A stretch of 64,000 bases of DNA from Brachionus rotundiformis (GCA_016802295.1 JAESIW010000203.1:1141040-1205039), one strand, 5' to 3'; counted from the first letter of the stretch, positions 30,328-40,901 are shown. Notes: a model not told the origin generated them from the sequence alone. Translations and numbers: made by a program.

Positions 30328-31404
30328 ATGATATTTAAATTATTTTATCTGTCTTTTTTAATCAACAGTGTTAGATTAGGGGTGCCAAGAAGCAGCTTTG
30401 TTCCATTTGGACCAGATGCTAATGATAACCAACTTCCAAGGAATGATGATGACTTTGCTGGTCCATTGAATATTTCTACCAATTTTCTTTTTTTTAATGC
30501 TACCTATGACTCGCTTTGGGTTAACACAAATGGTTTGATTTCATTTAATAGAGGTGTACGAGAGGTCGAGTCGCCCAAGTTTCCAAACGCCTTCGCGTCA
30601 TGCGTTTCTCCATTCTGGGCCGACATAGACTTGAGCCAGTCTGGTGAAATTTATTACAGAGAAATAAAAGATGGACTCATTTTACAACTAATTGAGCAAG
30701 ATATACAGGACAAATTTTACCACTTCTATGATTTTAGTGCAGCATGGGCTTTTGTGGCAACTTGGGTGGACGTATCACAGTTTAAGTCGAATGACTTGAA
30801 AAATACATTTCAAGTGGTCATAACAACAAATGGTTCGGTCAGTTTCGCAATTTTTAAATACGAAACGCTAGAATGGTCTATAGAAACTGCCCAAGCTGGT
30901 CTAAATGCCGGAGATAATAGCAATTTTTTTAGCCTGCCAGGTTCGTTTTCTAACTCGATCAAAAACTTGACAAATTTGTCTAATGTTGGTGTACTGGGAA
31001 AATGGATTTATAGGACAGATTCTTTATACAATATAGACTATGGGTGTCCTTCTAATAACATTATGAGACTCAATCCTGCAAATGTTTCCATCTCAGGAGG
31101 GGAAAATGTTGATGTAACAGGACCTTGCTTCAACCATGACGACTTAATATTGGCTGTCATCGACTCTGACCAAGACAATCCAGTCGAATGTGTATATAAG
31201 GACAAATTTACATGCACAATTAAGACTGTGAAATTCAAAAGGTCTGGAAAAATTCCCATTTTACTGATAATCAACTATTATCTTTTATACGAAGAAGATA
31301 TAAATGTTTATAAAATAAATGATAATAGTGGAGCTTTTAGCAAACATCTAAAAAGTTATTGGACATGTTTTAGCTTTCTAATCTTTAAATATATTTTTAA
31401 CTAA
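30328..31404 (+). CDS. secreted NIDO-domain protein
   Basis: 358 residues from the first ATG. The frame is open upstream to 30301 but only from GTG. Residues 1-17 (MIFKLFYLSFLINSVRL) form a signal peptide. FVPFGPDANDNQLPRNDDDF, NTNGLISFN, PFWADIDL and TFQVVITTNG are hallmarks of the NIDO domain (nidogen, mucin-4, tectorin), here about residues 20-210, so an extracellular matrix or coat protein is likely. Residues about 240-315 (NPANVSISGGENVDVTG, with Cys pairs) resemble the Ig/IPT-like segment that follows NIDO in mucin-4-like proteins. Downstream AMOP/VWD domains are absent, and the C-terminus ends in a hydrophobic segment (CFSFLIFKYIF) that could anchor the protein. The gene may be truncated or may continue in exons I did not find. 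Confidence 0.8.
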   Translation: MIFKLFYLSFLINSVRLGVPRSSFVPFGPDANDNQLPRNDDDFAGPLNISTNFLFFNATYDSLWVNTNGLISFNRGVREVESPKFPNAFASCVSPFWADIDLSQSGEIYYREIKDGLILQLIEQDIQDKFYHFYDFSAAWAFVATWVDVSQFKSNDLKNTFQVVITTNGSVSFAIFKYETLEWSIETAQAGLNAGDNSNFFSLPGSFSNSIKNLTNLSNVGVLGKWIYRTDSLYNIDYGCPSNNIMRLNPANVSISGGENVDVTGPCFNHDDLILAVIDSDQDNPVECVYKDKFTCTIKTVKFKRSGKIPILLIINYYLLYEEDINVYKINDNSGAFSKHLKSYWTCFSFLIFKYIFN

Positions 31405-32160
31405 AATTTAGAAAATTTTTATTTAGCTTTGAGTCTTAATTTTTTAATTTTATCTAAATTTACATCTCAATTTAATTATCAATGATATGAATCAATTTTG
31501 TAGCCAATCGGTCATATATGTCATATTTTTTTTAAATAATTTTGACAGATAAATGACCAACTGGCTTTGGAATCGGTTGGAAAACTTATGCTCGTTTGAA
31601 AATTATCAAAATTAGCTTAATAAATTTTCATAAAGAAAAAATAATTAATATTTTAATTAGTTTATTAATTTGTGTTTATTTTTCGCCTTTTTAATTGATT
31701 ATATAACCTATAATTATTATTTATTGATCTACCAAAAACAAATACTAATCTGGTTATTGAATTAAAAAAATAAAAATAGCTAAATTAAAATTGAAATTAT
31801 ACAACTTAATAAAAATTAACTAAATTAGTAAAATAATTTTTGATTATACAGATCTGATCTTAATCGTGACCAAAAAATCTATCAATTTTTTGTTCAAGTT
31901 AAAATATGCAAATAGTCTATTTTATGTATTTCTTTGGCCTGTCAGAAATCGGCATTAATTAAATTTTAAGGATTTAAAAAAAAAGTTATTTTATTAAATT
32001 ATCTTATTTGTTAAAAATAAGAAAATAAGTAAAAAAAGTAAAGATTTATTTAAAATAATTAATTTTTTCGGGTACCCTGACGAGTATCCGCAGTTTTTTA
32101 TCCAACTTTTAGCTAACAAATTCAGACCTGTAACCTAAACGACCAATTAATGGGGCAAAA
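31405..32160. other. intergenic, no gene seen
   Basis: AT-rich. 'cgggtaccctgacgagtatc' near 32070 may be the edge of the adjacent MULE remnant. Confidence 0.4.
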
Positions 32161-32164
32161 GCCA

Positions 32165-33116
32165 TCGTGTTTGGATTGGTAACTTACGCGCCAGAATATT
32201 ACAGCAGCCAGGAGGAACCCGATGTTGAGACAACATTTGAGAAAAAAGTCCATGAATCTCAAAAGAAGACAAGAAAAATACCAATTTGGGAAATTATTCA
32301 AATATTTGACAGCGCCGATGACGCAGAAAAAAGCATTGGAAAGGAATGATCTATGCACAAAATATGATATAAATGAAGGCTCAAAAGTACCTTATCGTTG
32401 CAATCGGACAAAAAACGCGGTAAACGTGGTGCAAAGATGTGTCTTCTTTATCATTACCATTACCAGAAGGTGAAGTTTTTTAAAAATGAAACTGAACATG
32501 ACCAGAATAATTCTTCAGTAAAACGAGGTTTTTGACGAAAATGCCAAAGTAATTATAAATGAGCTGTTATCCGACGGAATCGTAAAAGCAAATACTATTA
32601 TAAATATTCTTAAGAAAAAAAATGTTAAGGTTCCCAAAAAAATACAGCTAAATAATTATATAACACATTGGAAGAAAAAATAAATAAATAAAAAAATATG
32701 CTATAGTTTAAGTCTAGGTGAACTTGAAGATTGGTGTAAAAATCATTATAAAATTTCCGAAAATGAAAATGAAGTTTTTGTAATTAACTATAGGATTTGT
32801 GATGACACTGTTTAGAATTTTATTTTCGAGTGTTAAGTTTGGAGTAGAAAAATTAGGAAAATTTTTTTTAGAACCAACTCCTCTGCATTTTGTGAAGTCA
32901 TTTAATATATGGTGTGTTGATAGAGACAATTGTCAAGATTTGAAACAGGCTAAATGCACTTGTCCTAGTTTTCTTAAAAAGTATAAATGCAAGTATGTTG
33001 CTGGTTTGGCTATTAGATTAAAAGAAGAAGTCAGTTCTCCATTAATAGCTAAATCAGTACCAATCGGACAAAAAAGAAAGAGGGACAGAACTACCTTAGC
33101 ATTTATTAGAGAATAG
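32165..33116 (+). mobile_element. MULE transposase remnant (zinc-finger N-part and SWIM end)
   Basis: N-terminal part: IPIWEIIQIFDSADDAEKSI, then in another frame VPYRCNRTKN, resembling the FLYWCH-like zinc-binding head of Mutator-like transposases. A C-terminal frame (32799-33116, 105 codons) has a SWIM-type finger CTCPSFLKKYKCKY followed by VAGLAIRLKEE. The final zinc ligand, normally His in C-x-H, is Tyr. The DDE catalytic core between them is deleted and stops are present, so it is inactive. Confidence 0.65.
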
Positions 33117-33479
33117 TTTTTTTTTTGTTTTTTATAATACTCGACAATAATTTTTATGTACCCAGTTTTTATTTCTTTTTAAATAAATTTCACAAAAAAA
33201 AACAAATACCCAAAAAATATTTTTTTTGACACCCAAATAAGTATTATAAATACCCATTTAATAATAATCCATAATGAATTAAAATAATTTAAGGTATTTT
33301 ATTGTCTTAAAGATACTTATTCAAGACTTAATGAAAATTTTAGAAAGTTTTCAGATTGAAGGAAAAAGGGAAGATCTATGAAAAATATGTCAACTTTAGA
33401 GAGAAAATAAAAAATTAAAGATAAATTTTAGATAAGTTTTTTTTTTGAAAATATTGTCCACATTATATTTATGAAAGAT
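33117..33479. other. intergenic, no gene seen
   Basis: AT-rich sequence with 'aagtattataaatacccatt' near 33240, possibly a MULE terminal region. No gene. Confidence 0.35.
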
Positions 33480-33690
33480 GGAACAAGGGCAGTCGAAAAT
33501 TTAAATCAAATTAAAAAAACTTTTGGATTTATCTATTCAAGACTTAAAAATTGGTTTGTGATTAAGAGATCAATGTTGATATTTACAACATTTAAGCATT
33601 CAATTTTTAATAACATTAATCTAATTTTCTCAGATTTTGTAAAAAAAATTCAAAAAATTTAATTTAAATATTTCAATGCTTTATTCCTTA
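33480..33690 (+). mobile_element. LINE C-terminal fragment
   Basis: The 63-codon frame ends with FIYSRLKNWFVIKRSMLIFT and NNINLIFSDF, matching the C-terminus of the LINE family with the 'ttgaaattgaa' tail (copies at 8.6, 42.0 and 47.9 kb). Confidence 0.6.
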
Positions 33691-33859
33691 GATATTCAAA
33701 TTTGGAAACGAATAAAAAGCTTGATTCTCTATAAAATAATATGAAACACTACCAATTATCGATTACATATCTTTTAACACGAATTGAAAGTAATTTAAAT
33801 TTGGGCCATTAAAATCCATACACAACTTCATAATGCCCCCCGAAATATTAAGCGACTAA

Positions 33860-34075
33860 TTAAAAAAGTCAACATTTATTAAGCGATGCCACATACAAAT
33901 TTACGTATGAAAATTTCCCTGCCGATACAACCGATAGAAGCAAAAGGCTATATTTAGTTGGAATTGCAGTCACTAGACACGAAACAGAGGACCATTTTTC
34001 ATTCCTTCTATTAAAGAAGCGTACGAAAAAGAACGCGAAATCATTTTTGATACCACAAATTAATAAAAATATACA
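33860..34075 (+). mobile_element. MULE transposase core fragment
   Basis: Plus strand: SDATYKFTYENFPADTTDRS, then RLYLVGIAVTRHETEDHFSF, then KEAYEKEREIIFDTTN and a stop. DATYKxTYE around the first catalytic Asp and the L-x-G-x-A-V strand are typical of Mutator-like transposases. Short, isolated and dead. Confidence 0.6.
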
Positions 34076-34130
34076 TTAAAAATAAGAAAAACCTTTTTTT
34101 TTATTTCAACACATATTTTTTTATTTTTTT

Positions 34131-34175
34131 TAAGCATCGCCTTAAAGGCGTCCACTGAAATAGATAAATAAATAA
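34131..34175 (+). repeat. hairpin plus AAAT tail, retroelement 3' end
   Basis: 'catcgccttaaaggcgtcca' contains the perfect hairpin cgcctt/aaggcg and is followed by 'tgaaatagataaataaataa'. The same arrangement recurs at 51286-51325 (cgcctaaaaggc). A structured 3' end followed by a short-repeat tail is typical of LINEs that recognise their own RNA. Confidence 0.45.
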
Positions 34176-35457
34176 AATTTATTAAAAAAAAACACAAATA
34201 TAAAAAAAACTATATTTATTTTTATTTCACAAAAAATTTTTTTTACCAATTTTTTTTTCAAAAAATTCAAAAAAAACGTATTTGTTATTATCGATCGAAA
34301 TTGAGTTGATGATGTATTCAATCTGTTTATCGCTCGGCGGTTGTATCCCTTCTTTGATCGAATTCTTCTTTTTGCTTCTTTTGTTATAAAATCTAACAAA
34401 ATAATTTTTTTTGGTCAAAATTGTCATTTAAGTTATTGATTTTACGTTGACGTTTTTTTATATATGTTGGAAGAAGAAGAGCTAAATTTGTTAAAAAGCT
34501 ATATTCCACAATTTTTTAACAGAAACTAATAAATTCAACAATATAAAAATTGGTATTTAATGAATTTAATTAGATTCTTAATAAATTTTAAAAAATGTTA
34601 AAATGTTACATAATTCAATGCATTCAATGCAATTAGTCTCAAGATATTAGAATATTATTATTATATTGAAGTTTCTAATAGAATTGGTATAATTTATAAA
34701 ATTCAAATTTTTAATTAATAATAATAAATTATTAAATTAACTCTCAAAGCCCAGAGGGGCTTTATGGACCCCTTGAGTTAACTAATCTTTTTAATTTTTA
34801 TTCCATGAAAATAAGTATACTTTGCAATAAAAATAGATTAATTTTAATATTTTTTGATTTTAATTATCAGATTGCAGAAAATATATAAAAAATGATTAAA
34901 TTTATTTAACCAAATACAAAAAAGAGATAATATAAAGAAACAACTCCTCAGGTGTTTGAGTGTTAAATTTTCAAAAAATTAAAACCAATCTGGTATCATT
35001 AAAATTTTCAAAGTTGAATTTTTATTTTAAAAAAATTTATTCAATTAGAGACTTACAGTAGCAATTAAAATAAAGTTTATTATTAAAGCCTTTATTTCTT
35101 CTTAAAAATTAATGAATTTAAAATAAAAAATGCTAAATATTGTAGCAGATTTTTCTTTGACAGAAATATGAGCTAAACAATTTACAACAAATAATAGAAA
35201 AAAAATCCGAGATTTATATTAAATATTTATATTAAACTAATTGCAAAAAAATTAGCTTCAGCCAAATCTAAATTATTTGCTGAACTAACCAACATAATTC
35301 CAATTAGGGTCATTAATCTTAAAGAAATCTGTGGCATCTCAGCCCCGGATTACGCAATGCACCTGCCTTAAAATTTTAATATCTAAATTAGCTCGTTGCT
35401 TGGCTTTTTAAAGCAAGTTGAAAACAAATTTACCTTTAAAAATCTTTAAAGAAAAAA
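34176..35457. other. intergenic, no gene seen
   Basis: Very AT-rich. A Lys-rich 66-85-codon frame pair on the minus strand (34142-34427) looks compositional. A small perfect hairpin aaagccc/gggcttt is at about 34746-34763. Confidence 0.4.
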
Positions 35458-35680
35458 ATGCTCAGTGAACAAGATTTAGCATTGGTGGTTCTAGTACCAC
35501 TATTCTTGGCTTTATTCATTGCAGCCATGACCACATGCATTTGCCAAGAGTTCATAATACCAAAATTGTAACTTGTATTGATCATTCTACTCTCTTAATC
35601 TAAATTTTTTCTCTAGCAAAAAGTCTGAGCATGACCACCAAGAAGACAACCAGCCTTTGAACAAGATAATTCGAGTTTAA
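35458..35680 (+). CDS. 57-residue single-pass membrane micropeptide (two exons)
   Basis: Exon 1 is 35458-35567 and exon 2 is 35617-35680. The 49-nt intron has GTAACT...TTTTTTCTCTAG borders, phase 2. The product starts MLSEQDLALVVLVPLFLALF, has one hydrophobic helix (about residues 7-30), a Cys pair (CIC) just after it, and a charged tail rich in Lys, His, Glu, Asp and Asn that ends KIIRV. I do not recognise a family. Support comes from the good intron, the frame kept across it, the GC-richer coding part, and its position in a dense gene cluster. It converges on HMG-CoA lyase with only 58 bases between stop codons; an aataaa signal follows at about 35706. The N-terminus lacks a cleavage site, so a small signal-anchor protein is likely. 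Confidence 0.65.
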
Positions 35681-35738
35681 ATTTTTATTTTAATTATTTG
35701 GTGTAAATAAACAATTTTAAAAAAATTAAAAAATTTTA

Positions 35739-36713
35739 TCATTTTTTACAGCTTAAAGCTAGTCCAACTTTGGAGTTTGTTTTTCTATTCAAAACTGAAG
35801 TTATTATTTCACTAGCTTCCAAGACAATGTTCATGTCGACACCTGTTTTGACGCCAAGGGAATCCAACAGATATAAGACATCTTCTGTGGCCACATTACC
35901 ACTGACCGCAGCGCCTTCCTTCGAAGCATACGGACATCCACCTAGACCGGCAGTGCTCGAGTCCACCACGCTTAAGCCACTCTCAAGTGCTTGTACAATG
36001 TTTACCAGAGCCATTCCATAGGTATCATGACAATGTATGGCCAGGAGGTTCATGTTGCCACTGACAACCGGCTTGAGCTCATTGAGCAAATTGTGAACCG
36101 TGTTTGGATTGCCAACTCCAATGGTATCTCCTAGCGAAATCTCGTAGCATCCCATGGACAACATTTTTTCCACAACTTGGCACACCACTTTGGGCTGTAT
36201 GAAACCTTCATAAGGACAACCGACCACACATGAAACATAGCCTCTTATTGGCAGGCTGTTTGCTTTGGCTTGCTGAACAACTTTATCAAACTGCTTCAAG
36301 CTTTGTTCGATTGTGCAGTTAATGTTCTTTTTGGTAAAGGTTTCGGATGCGGCACCAAAAATGGCTATTTCTTGTGTTTTGGACTCCAAAGCAGCATTGA
36401 AACCTTTTAAGTTTGGTGTTAGAGTTGAGTAGCGCACATTGGGGTTTCTTTTTATCTTTTGCATCACTTCCATGGCATCTGCTAATTGTGGCACCCATTT
36501 CGGGGACACAAAACTGGTCACTTCGATCCTTTGTAGACCACTTTCGGACAGCTTGTCCACAAATTGAATCTTTTTTTCTGTGGGAATATTTTGTTTTTCA
36601 TTTTGGAGACCATCTCTAGGTCCCACTTCAACAATGGTAACTTGTGCCGGCACCCGCGAAACACTCGAAGTGCTCCGTCTGAATAAATGGTAAATTTTAT
36701 TCCTACCAATCAT
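35739..36713 (-). CDS. HMGCL: hydroxymethylglutaryl-CoA lyase, mitochondrial
   Basis: Intact 324-residue single-exon frame, close to human HMGCL (325). It cleaves HMG-CoA to acetoacetate and acetyl-CoA, the last step of ketogenesis and leucine breakdown. Seen: VEVGPRDGLQNE (catalytic Arg33/Asp34), EVTSFVSPKWVPQLAD, SLGDTIGVG, AIHCHDTYGMAL (metal-binding His pair), and the signature GLGGCPYA with the active-site Cys. The N-terminus (MIGRNKIYHLFRRSTSS) is a mitochondrial presequence. The C-terminus ends SCKK, not the CKL peroxisomal signal of the human enzyme. A short extra stretch (SKEGAAV where vertebrates have only KGA) sits after the signature. It shares a 151-bp divergent promoter with TMEM230. 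Confidence 0.96.
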   Translation of the reverse strand: MIGRNKIYHLFRRSTSSVSRVPAQVTIVEVGPRDGLQNEKQNIPTEKKIQFVDKLSESGLQRIEVTSFVSPKWVPQLADAMEVMQKIKRNPNVRYSTLTPNLKGFNAALESKTQEIAIFGAASETFTKKNINCTIEQSLKQFDKVVQQAKANSLPIRGYVSCVVGCPYEGFIQPKVVCQVVEKMLSMGCYEISLGDTIGVGNPNTVHNLLNELKPVVSGNMNLLAIHCHDTYGMALVNIVQALESGLSVVDSSTAGLGGCPYASKEGAAVSGNVATEDVLYLLDSLGVKTGVDMNIVLEASEIITSVLNRKTNSKVGLALSCKK

Positions 36714-36864
36714 TTCAAAGCATATACTAATAAAAAATTATACTTTATTTTTTAAAAATTACATTGACACCCATTTTTATGCAGTACATAATTTAATGAA
36801 AAAAAATTATTAAAAAAAAGTATTTAACTTTCTAATTAGTAAATTTGAGCTAAGAATCTCTTAA
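36714..36864. promoter_or_regulatory. divergent promoter, HMGCL / TMEM230
   Basis: Only 151 bases separate the two start codons, which point away from each other, so both promoters and 5'UTRs must overlap here. It is AT-rich, with no unambiguous TATA box. Confidence 0.6.
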
Positions 36865-37272
36865 ATGAAGGGCCTTATAGATGACATAATGCCTGCCAAA
36901 GACGCCTCTAACATGAAGTACAAGCGCTTCAACGAGTCCAAAGATAACTTCACAAGCATGCAGTTCAGAACAAAGGAGCCCAAAGTGCCTATTAAAGCTA
37001 TACTCATTGCCTTTTTTATGTTCATATCGGGCTCCATTATGATCATAATTGGTGCATTGCTCTACACTGGTCACATTGATGCCGAGGTAACCCAAAATTG
37101 TAATCTAAGATCATTATATCATTCTTTTTCCAAGTACTCTGATCGTATGTGGCCTTTGTTCATTATTGGCTCACTTCTTTTTCTCCCTGGCTTCTACCAT
37201 GTCAGAATTGCCTACTATGCGTGGAGAAAATACGAAGGCTTTTCTTTTGAAGACATTCCGACAGATGAGTAA
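36865..37272 (+). CDS. TMEM230: TMEM230-family two-pass membrane protein (two exons)
   Basis: Exons 36865-37086 and 37135-37272 give 119 residues (human 120). The intron 37087-37134 is 48 nt (GTAACC...TTCCAAG). Because it is a multiple of three without stop, unspliced RNA stays open and would add 16 residues (VTQNCNLRSL...) in the short loop between the helices. Spliced, the sequence reads GHIDAE|YSDRMWPLFI, which aligns to the family. Two hydrophobic helices (about 45-67 and 79-98) are separated by that loop, followed by the conserved FLPGFYHVRIAYYAW and an acidic DIP-type end. The vertebrate protein is in secretory, endosomal and synaptic vesicles and affects vesicle traffic. Confidence 0.93.
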   Translation: MKGLIDDIMPAKDASNMKYKRFNESKDNFTSMQFRTKEPKVPIKAILIAFFMFISGSIMIIIGALLYTGHIDAEVTQNCNLRSLYHSFSKYSDRMWPLFIIGSLLFLPGFYHVRIAYYAWRKYEGFSFEDIPTDE

Positions 37273-39574
37273 ATTTAATTTCATTTTCAAATCATTTTTA
37301 TTTTATAATTTAATTGAAAATAAAATTTAAATTTTTTTTATTTAAAAATCAATTTATAATATTATTTTTATGTTTATGATCTCAATTATAAGTCAATAGC
37401 TTTGTTTAGCAAAAAATATGATAGTAAAGAAATTAAAATGAGGCTGTATGTAATTGGTTTGACCAGCTTAAGAGTTAATGTTTGAGCTTTATATAGTTTA
37501 TAAATATTTAAAAAAATATATTCAATAATTAAAATTATTAAAAGAAATTTTTTACAAAAATATTTATCTCCATGGTATTAACTTTATAGATGTTTGCCTC
37601 CCTATCGGCCGATGCATCCCAGGCCGATCTTTGCCTTCGTTATCTATTTCCTTTGTTTCATTTTAAAAAATTATAATAAAAGAATTTAAATTAAGTTAAA
37701 AATTGAAAATATTATTTTTTTTATTTTATTTTAATGCAATCTTAGTATTCATAAGTAGAAACTTGATACTCTAATGCACCCGAATATGCTTTCTGAGCCT
37801 ATCATGTGAAGTCGAAACAGGAGGCCTCAGTTCCGGTCCCGACGGAAAGCATACTCTTAACCAAAGTAGAATCATCATTGATACTTTTCGTTGGAGCAAA
37901 CAGACATTCAAAGTGGACATTTTGGCAATCATTTGGCTTTGGAAGCGCGGCAGGGCTAAGTGGTAAAATTTTAATTAATAAATTTTAAAACTTTTTAGCC
38001 TTAATTTACTGGCGAAAATTCCGAATATTATAAAAAATTTTATATTTATTTTTTTGCAATATTTTTCAATTGTTTTCATTTTATAAATTATTTTTAATAC
38101 TCAATTAATATTTAAATTTTCAATTAAAATAAATTTTAGGTTAATATCAATTTATTTAGTTTTCAGTTCGATTTGACTTGTAGAGAAAATAAGTTATGGT
38201 TCTAAGTGTTTACCAAAAATAAACACTTTAAGCAATTTCTTTTATGCTCTAGGAAATATTATTAAATATTCTCATTTAAAAAAAAAACAAAACAAATAAT
38301 CAAATAAATTTAGTCAAGTTTAAAGCTTAAATTTAATCTAGATATTTTTTAATTTTATGTAAAACTTAATGAAAAAAGCATATCAATTTTTATTAATTTT
38401 GATAATTAGATAAATCATTGCTTGAAAATTTTGGTTCTTCTCTGTTTAATTGGAATAAATACCAACAACAACAACTAGTAAAACATGTCTAATTATTTTT
38501 TTTAAATGGTACGCTGAATATGGTTTTTTATTTAAATTATTATCACTGTATTCTTTATATCAAACGAAAGCTTAGTCAATATGGAACAAAACTAGATAAA
38601 TGTCCTTTTTTTATCAATTACCATTACTAAGTTATTGAGCACCTTAGTCAATTTTGGTTGTTGAAGTAATAAATGAAATATTAAATTATTTATTCTATTA
38701 AATAAGTAACTTTTCAATACAAAATTCTTTCCTCTAAAAGAAAGAAAAATTAAGAATATTTATTCCTTAGCAATTTATACTTAATTAAATTTTACTTAAA
38801 ACACCAAAATTTTGAAACTATACCAATAGATTATGATGGCCATAGTTTTCGAGCATCTGATCAAAATTTACTTACTCCTTATTATTAAATATATATCATA
38901 TCAAAAAAATTCAGTTTGTTCCCATTAGAAAATTACAAATTAGATTGAAAAAATTAAAATATCATATAAATACTAGGCTGTTTAAAATTTCAAAAATATT
39001 TATTTATAATACTATAAGACAATTGTTAGTTTATTACCTTATAAAATTAATGTTTTACTATCAATCATTTATTTCTTCATAATCTGTAATTCTCTCTGGT
39101 TCTTCTGATAATCTTGCGATGCATCATAGCAATAATCAAAAAACAAGTTGCTTTCAGTTGGTTCTAATTCTTTGTTTCTGGCAAATCCTATTTCTAATTT
39201 ATTAAATTATTAATTAATTTTGTCTTGTTTTAAAATAATTTAAGTTTTATAATTAATATTTTTTTTCCTGTTTTAAACACACTATTAAAAAAGTCTGACA
39301 ACACAAAAACGAAAAAAAATCAGATATCCTCAAATCTTTTCTTAAAAAAGTAAAATGAATTTTTAATTGTTATCTTATTTAAAAGGAAGACTGTCTGAAT
39401 TGCGTTTTAATTATTTAATAATCATTGATAAGTTAATTTTAATTTGTTTTTAGTTAATGATATGACTTAGAATTTAAATTGTACTTAAATCAATAAATTT
39501 TTTATATTTGTCATCTTTCTGAATCATCGATTGTAGTAATTAGTCAATGTTAATGAGTATGTAACAAGTATATA
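37273..39574. other. intergenic, no gene seen
   Basis: Long AT-rich stretch. 37590-37630 holds a hairpin (atcggcc/ggccgat). 37740-37965 is GC-richer with a 60-codon plus frame (SILLTKVESSLILFVGANRH), probably transposon debris I cannot name. Nothing else is supportable. Confidence 0.4.
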
Positions 39575-40085
39575 CTGGGAATTAAGAAATTTCAAGAATT
39601 CGACCTCTGTTAGAAACCTTGCATTTAGAGATGGTTGAACAACTTTACACGAGACACAAGATATTCTTCTTAAAGCAATTAAAAAATAGCTCAGTTTTTT
39701 GGAATGTCTTGACTTTCCTTCGCGATAATTATAAAAAGTTTGATCAGAAAAATACCTCCTTTTGTAAACAACTAAATAATGTGGAAAAAAAAAACTCATA
39801 TTGATGCAATGGACTATAGTTTGAAGACTTCTCTCGCAATAATCGATCATTTATTTATCGAAGAAAATCATGGTCTAGTTGATTCAATTAATTTATTGTG
39901 GCCAAAATCAAATTAAATTTGGAATTAAACTTAGCTTGCTTTATATTTTATCATTGATTAAATGATCTTTTAAAAATAGATTTTTATAAATAATTGTGTT
40001 TTTTTTTAATTTATTTCTTTCAATTTTATATACATACTTTAATTTGTCCATGGGACTTAAACTCAAACTCAAATAAATAAATGAA
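39575..40085 (+). mobile_element. LINE-like 3' copy (paired with 63120-63645)
   Basis: From 'gaattaagaaattt' on, this copy matches the minus-strand copy at 63120-63645. The better-preserved reading is RIRPLLETLHLEMVEQLY, then NVLTFLRD.YKKFDQKNTSF, then CKQLNNVEKK, and here continues to VDSINLL. An AT-rich 3'UTR ends in 'catgggacttaaactcaaac' plus an aaat tail. A frameshift in the A run at about 39786 and stops show it is inactive. Probably the C-terminal region of a non-LTR retrotransposon. Confidence 0.55.
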
Positions 40086-40354
40086 TAGCATGGTCCAAAG
40101 GCGTGTCTTAACTTGTGGTCCAGCATTATCAATAAACCAAATACAGTGTATTTAATTGCCATTTTTGGTATTTTGAATTTCAAAAGCAAACAGAGTAAAA
40201 TTTTTTTCCTATCTTGATAAATAAAATTTACTAAAATAAAATATACTTAAAAAATACTAATTTATATTTTTTCTTTAAAAAAAAACTCAGTTTATATAAA
40301 AAAGACTAAATCAAAAAGCAGTTTCTTATTAAGGATTCAAAAGCTTTAATTTAG

Positions 40355-40882
40355 CTATTTTTCGTCTTCTCGTTTAATGGGCTCACCGTCACATTTGATT
40401 ATGGTGTCAGGCACGACTACACAGTGTGGTGATGGATCAGTGTCCACAACTTTAAATTCAACAGCTCGCATATTTCTACAGACAAATAGATCGCCCTTGC
40501 GCACTGGTCGATATGATTCCAAAAAGTATGGTTTTAGGAAAGCCTCGTACAAATTGCCACTAAGACCTTCGACTGTGTCATCAATTGGCACAACAGTGAT
40601 TGATTTACCATATTTAATGTCTGGACATTCCTGAATACTGACTTCATCTCCGACTTTAACGCGCAAATTGTTGCGGACTATGTGGTTCATGCGGATTTTC
40701 TCATTGGGACAGGTGTCATCCGACAGAACTACGCAGACTGTTTCTCTTCTTTTTTTGCCCTTTACCACAATTGAATCTCCTCTGTTCAACTGCAGCTCAT
40801 ACATCTTGCTCTGGGACAATGTGACAATAGAATTGTCATCATTAACTGCTTCTTCGACAATAAGACAATTGGATTTGAGCAT
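40355..40882 (-). CDS. stand-alone p97/VCP/Cdc48 N-terminal domain
   Basis: Intact 175-residue frame highly similar to the p97 N-domain: NCLIVEEAVNDDNSIVTLSQ (double-psi barrel), GKKRRETVCVVLSDDTCPNE, KIRMNHIVRNNLRV, DDTVEGLSGNL, KPYFLESYRPVRKGD, RAVEFKVVDTDPSPHCVVVP, ending IKREDEK and a stop. In p97 this is where the linker to the D1 ATPase begins. No D1 or D2 sequence follows on the minus strand in the remaining several kb. The first 20 or so residues of p97 are also missing. Upstream is a good 5'UTR intron (donor at 40970, acceptor at 40902), so it is not a processed copy. The p97 N-domain binds UBX, VIM and SHP-type cofactors, so a free domain could compete for or present them. That is inference. 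Confidence 0.88.
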   Translation of the reverse strand: MLKSNCLIVEEAVNDDNSIVTLSQSKMYELQLNRGDSIVVKGKKRRETVCVVLSDDTCPNEKIRMNHIVRNNLRVKVGDEVSIQECPDIKYGKSITVVPIDDTVEGLSGNLYEAFLKPYFLESYRPVRKGDLFVCRNMRAVEFKVVDTDPSPHCVVVPDTIIKCDGEPIKREDEK

Positions 40883-40901
40883 TTTACCCTATTTATCTGT
40901 C

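Noticed and set aside
40355..40882. N-domain gene as a processed p97 pseudogene
   Set aside because: It has a 5'UTR intron, no stops or frameshifts, no poly-A scar, and very high conservation.
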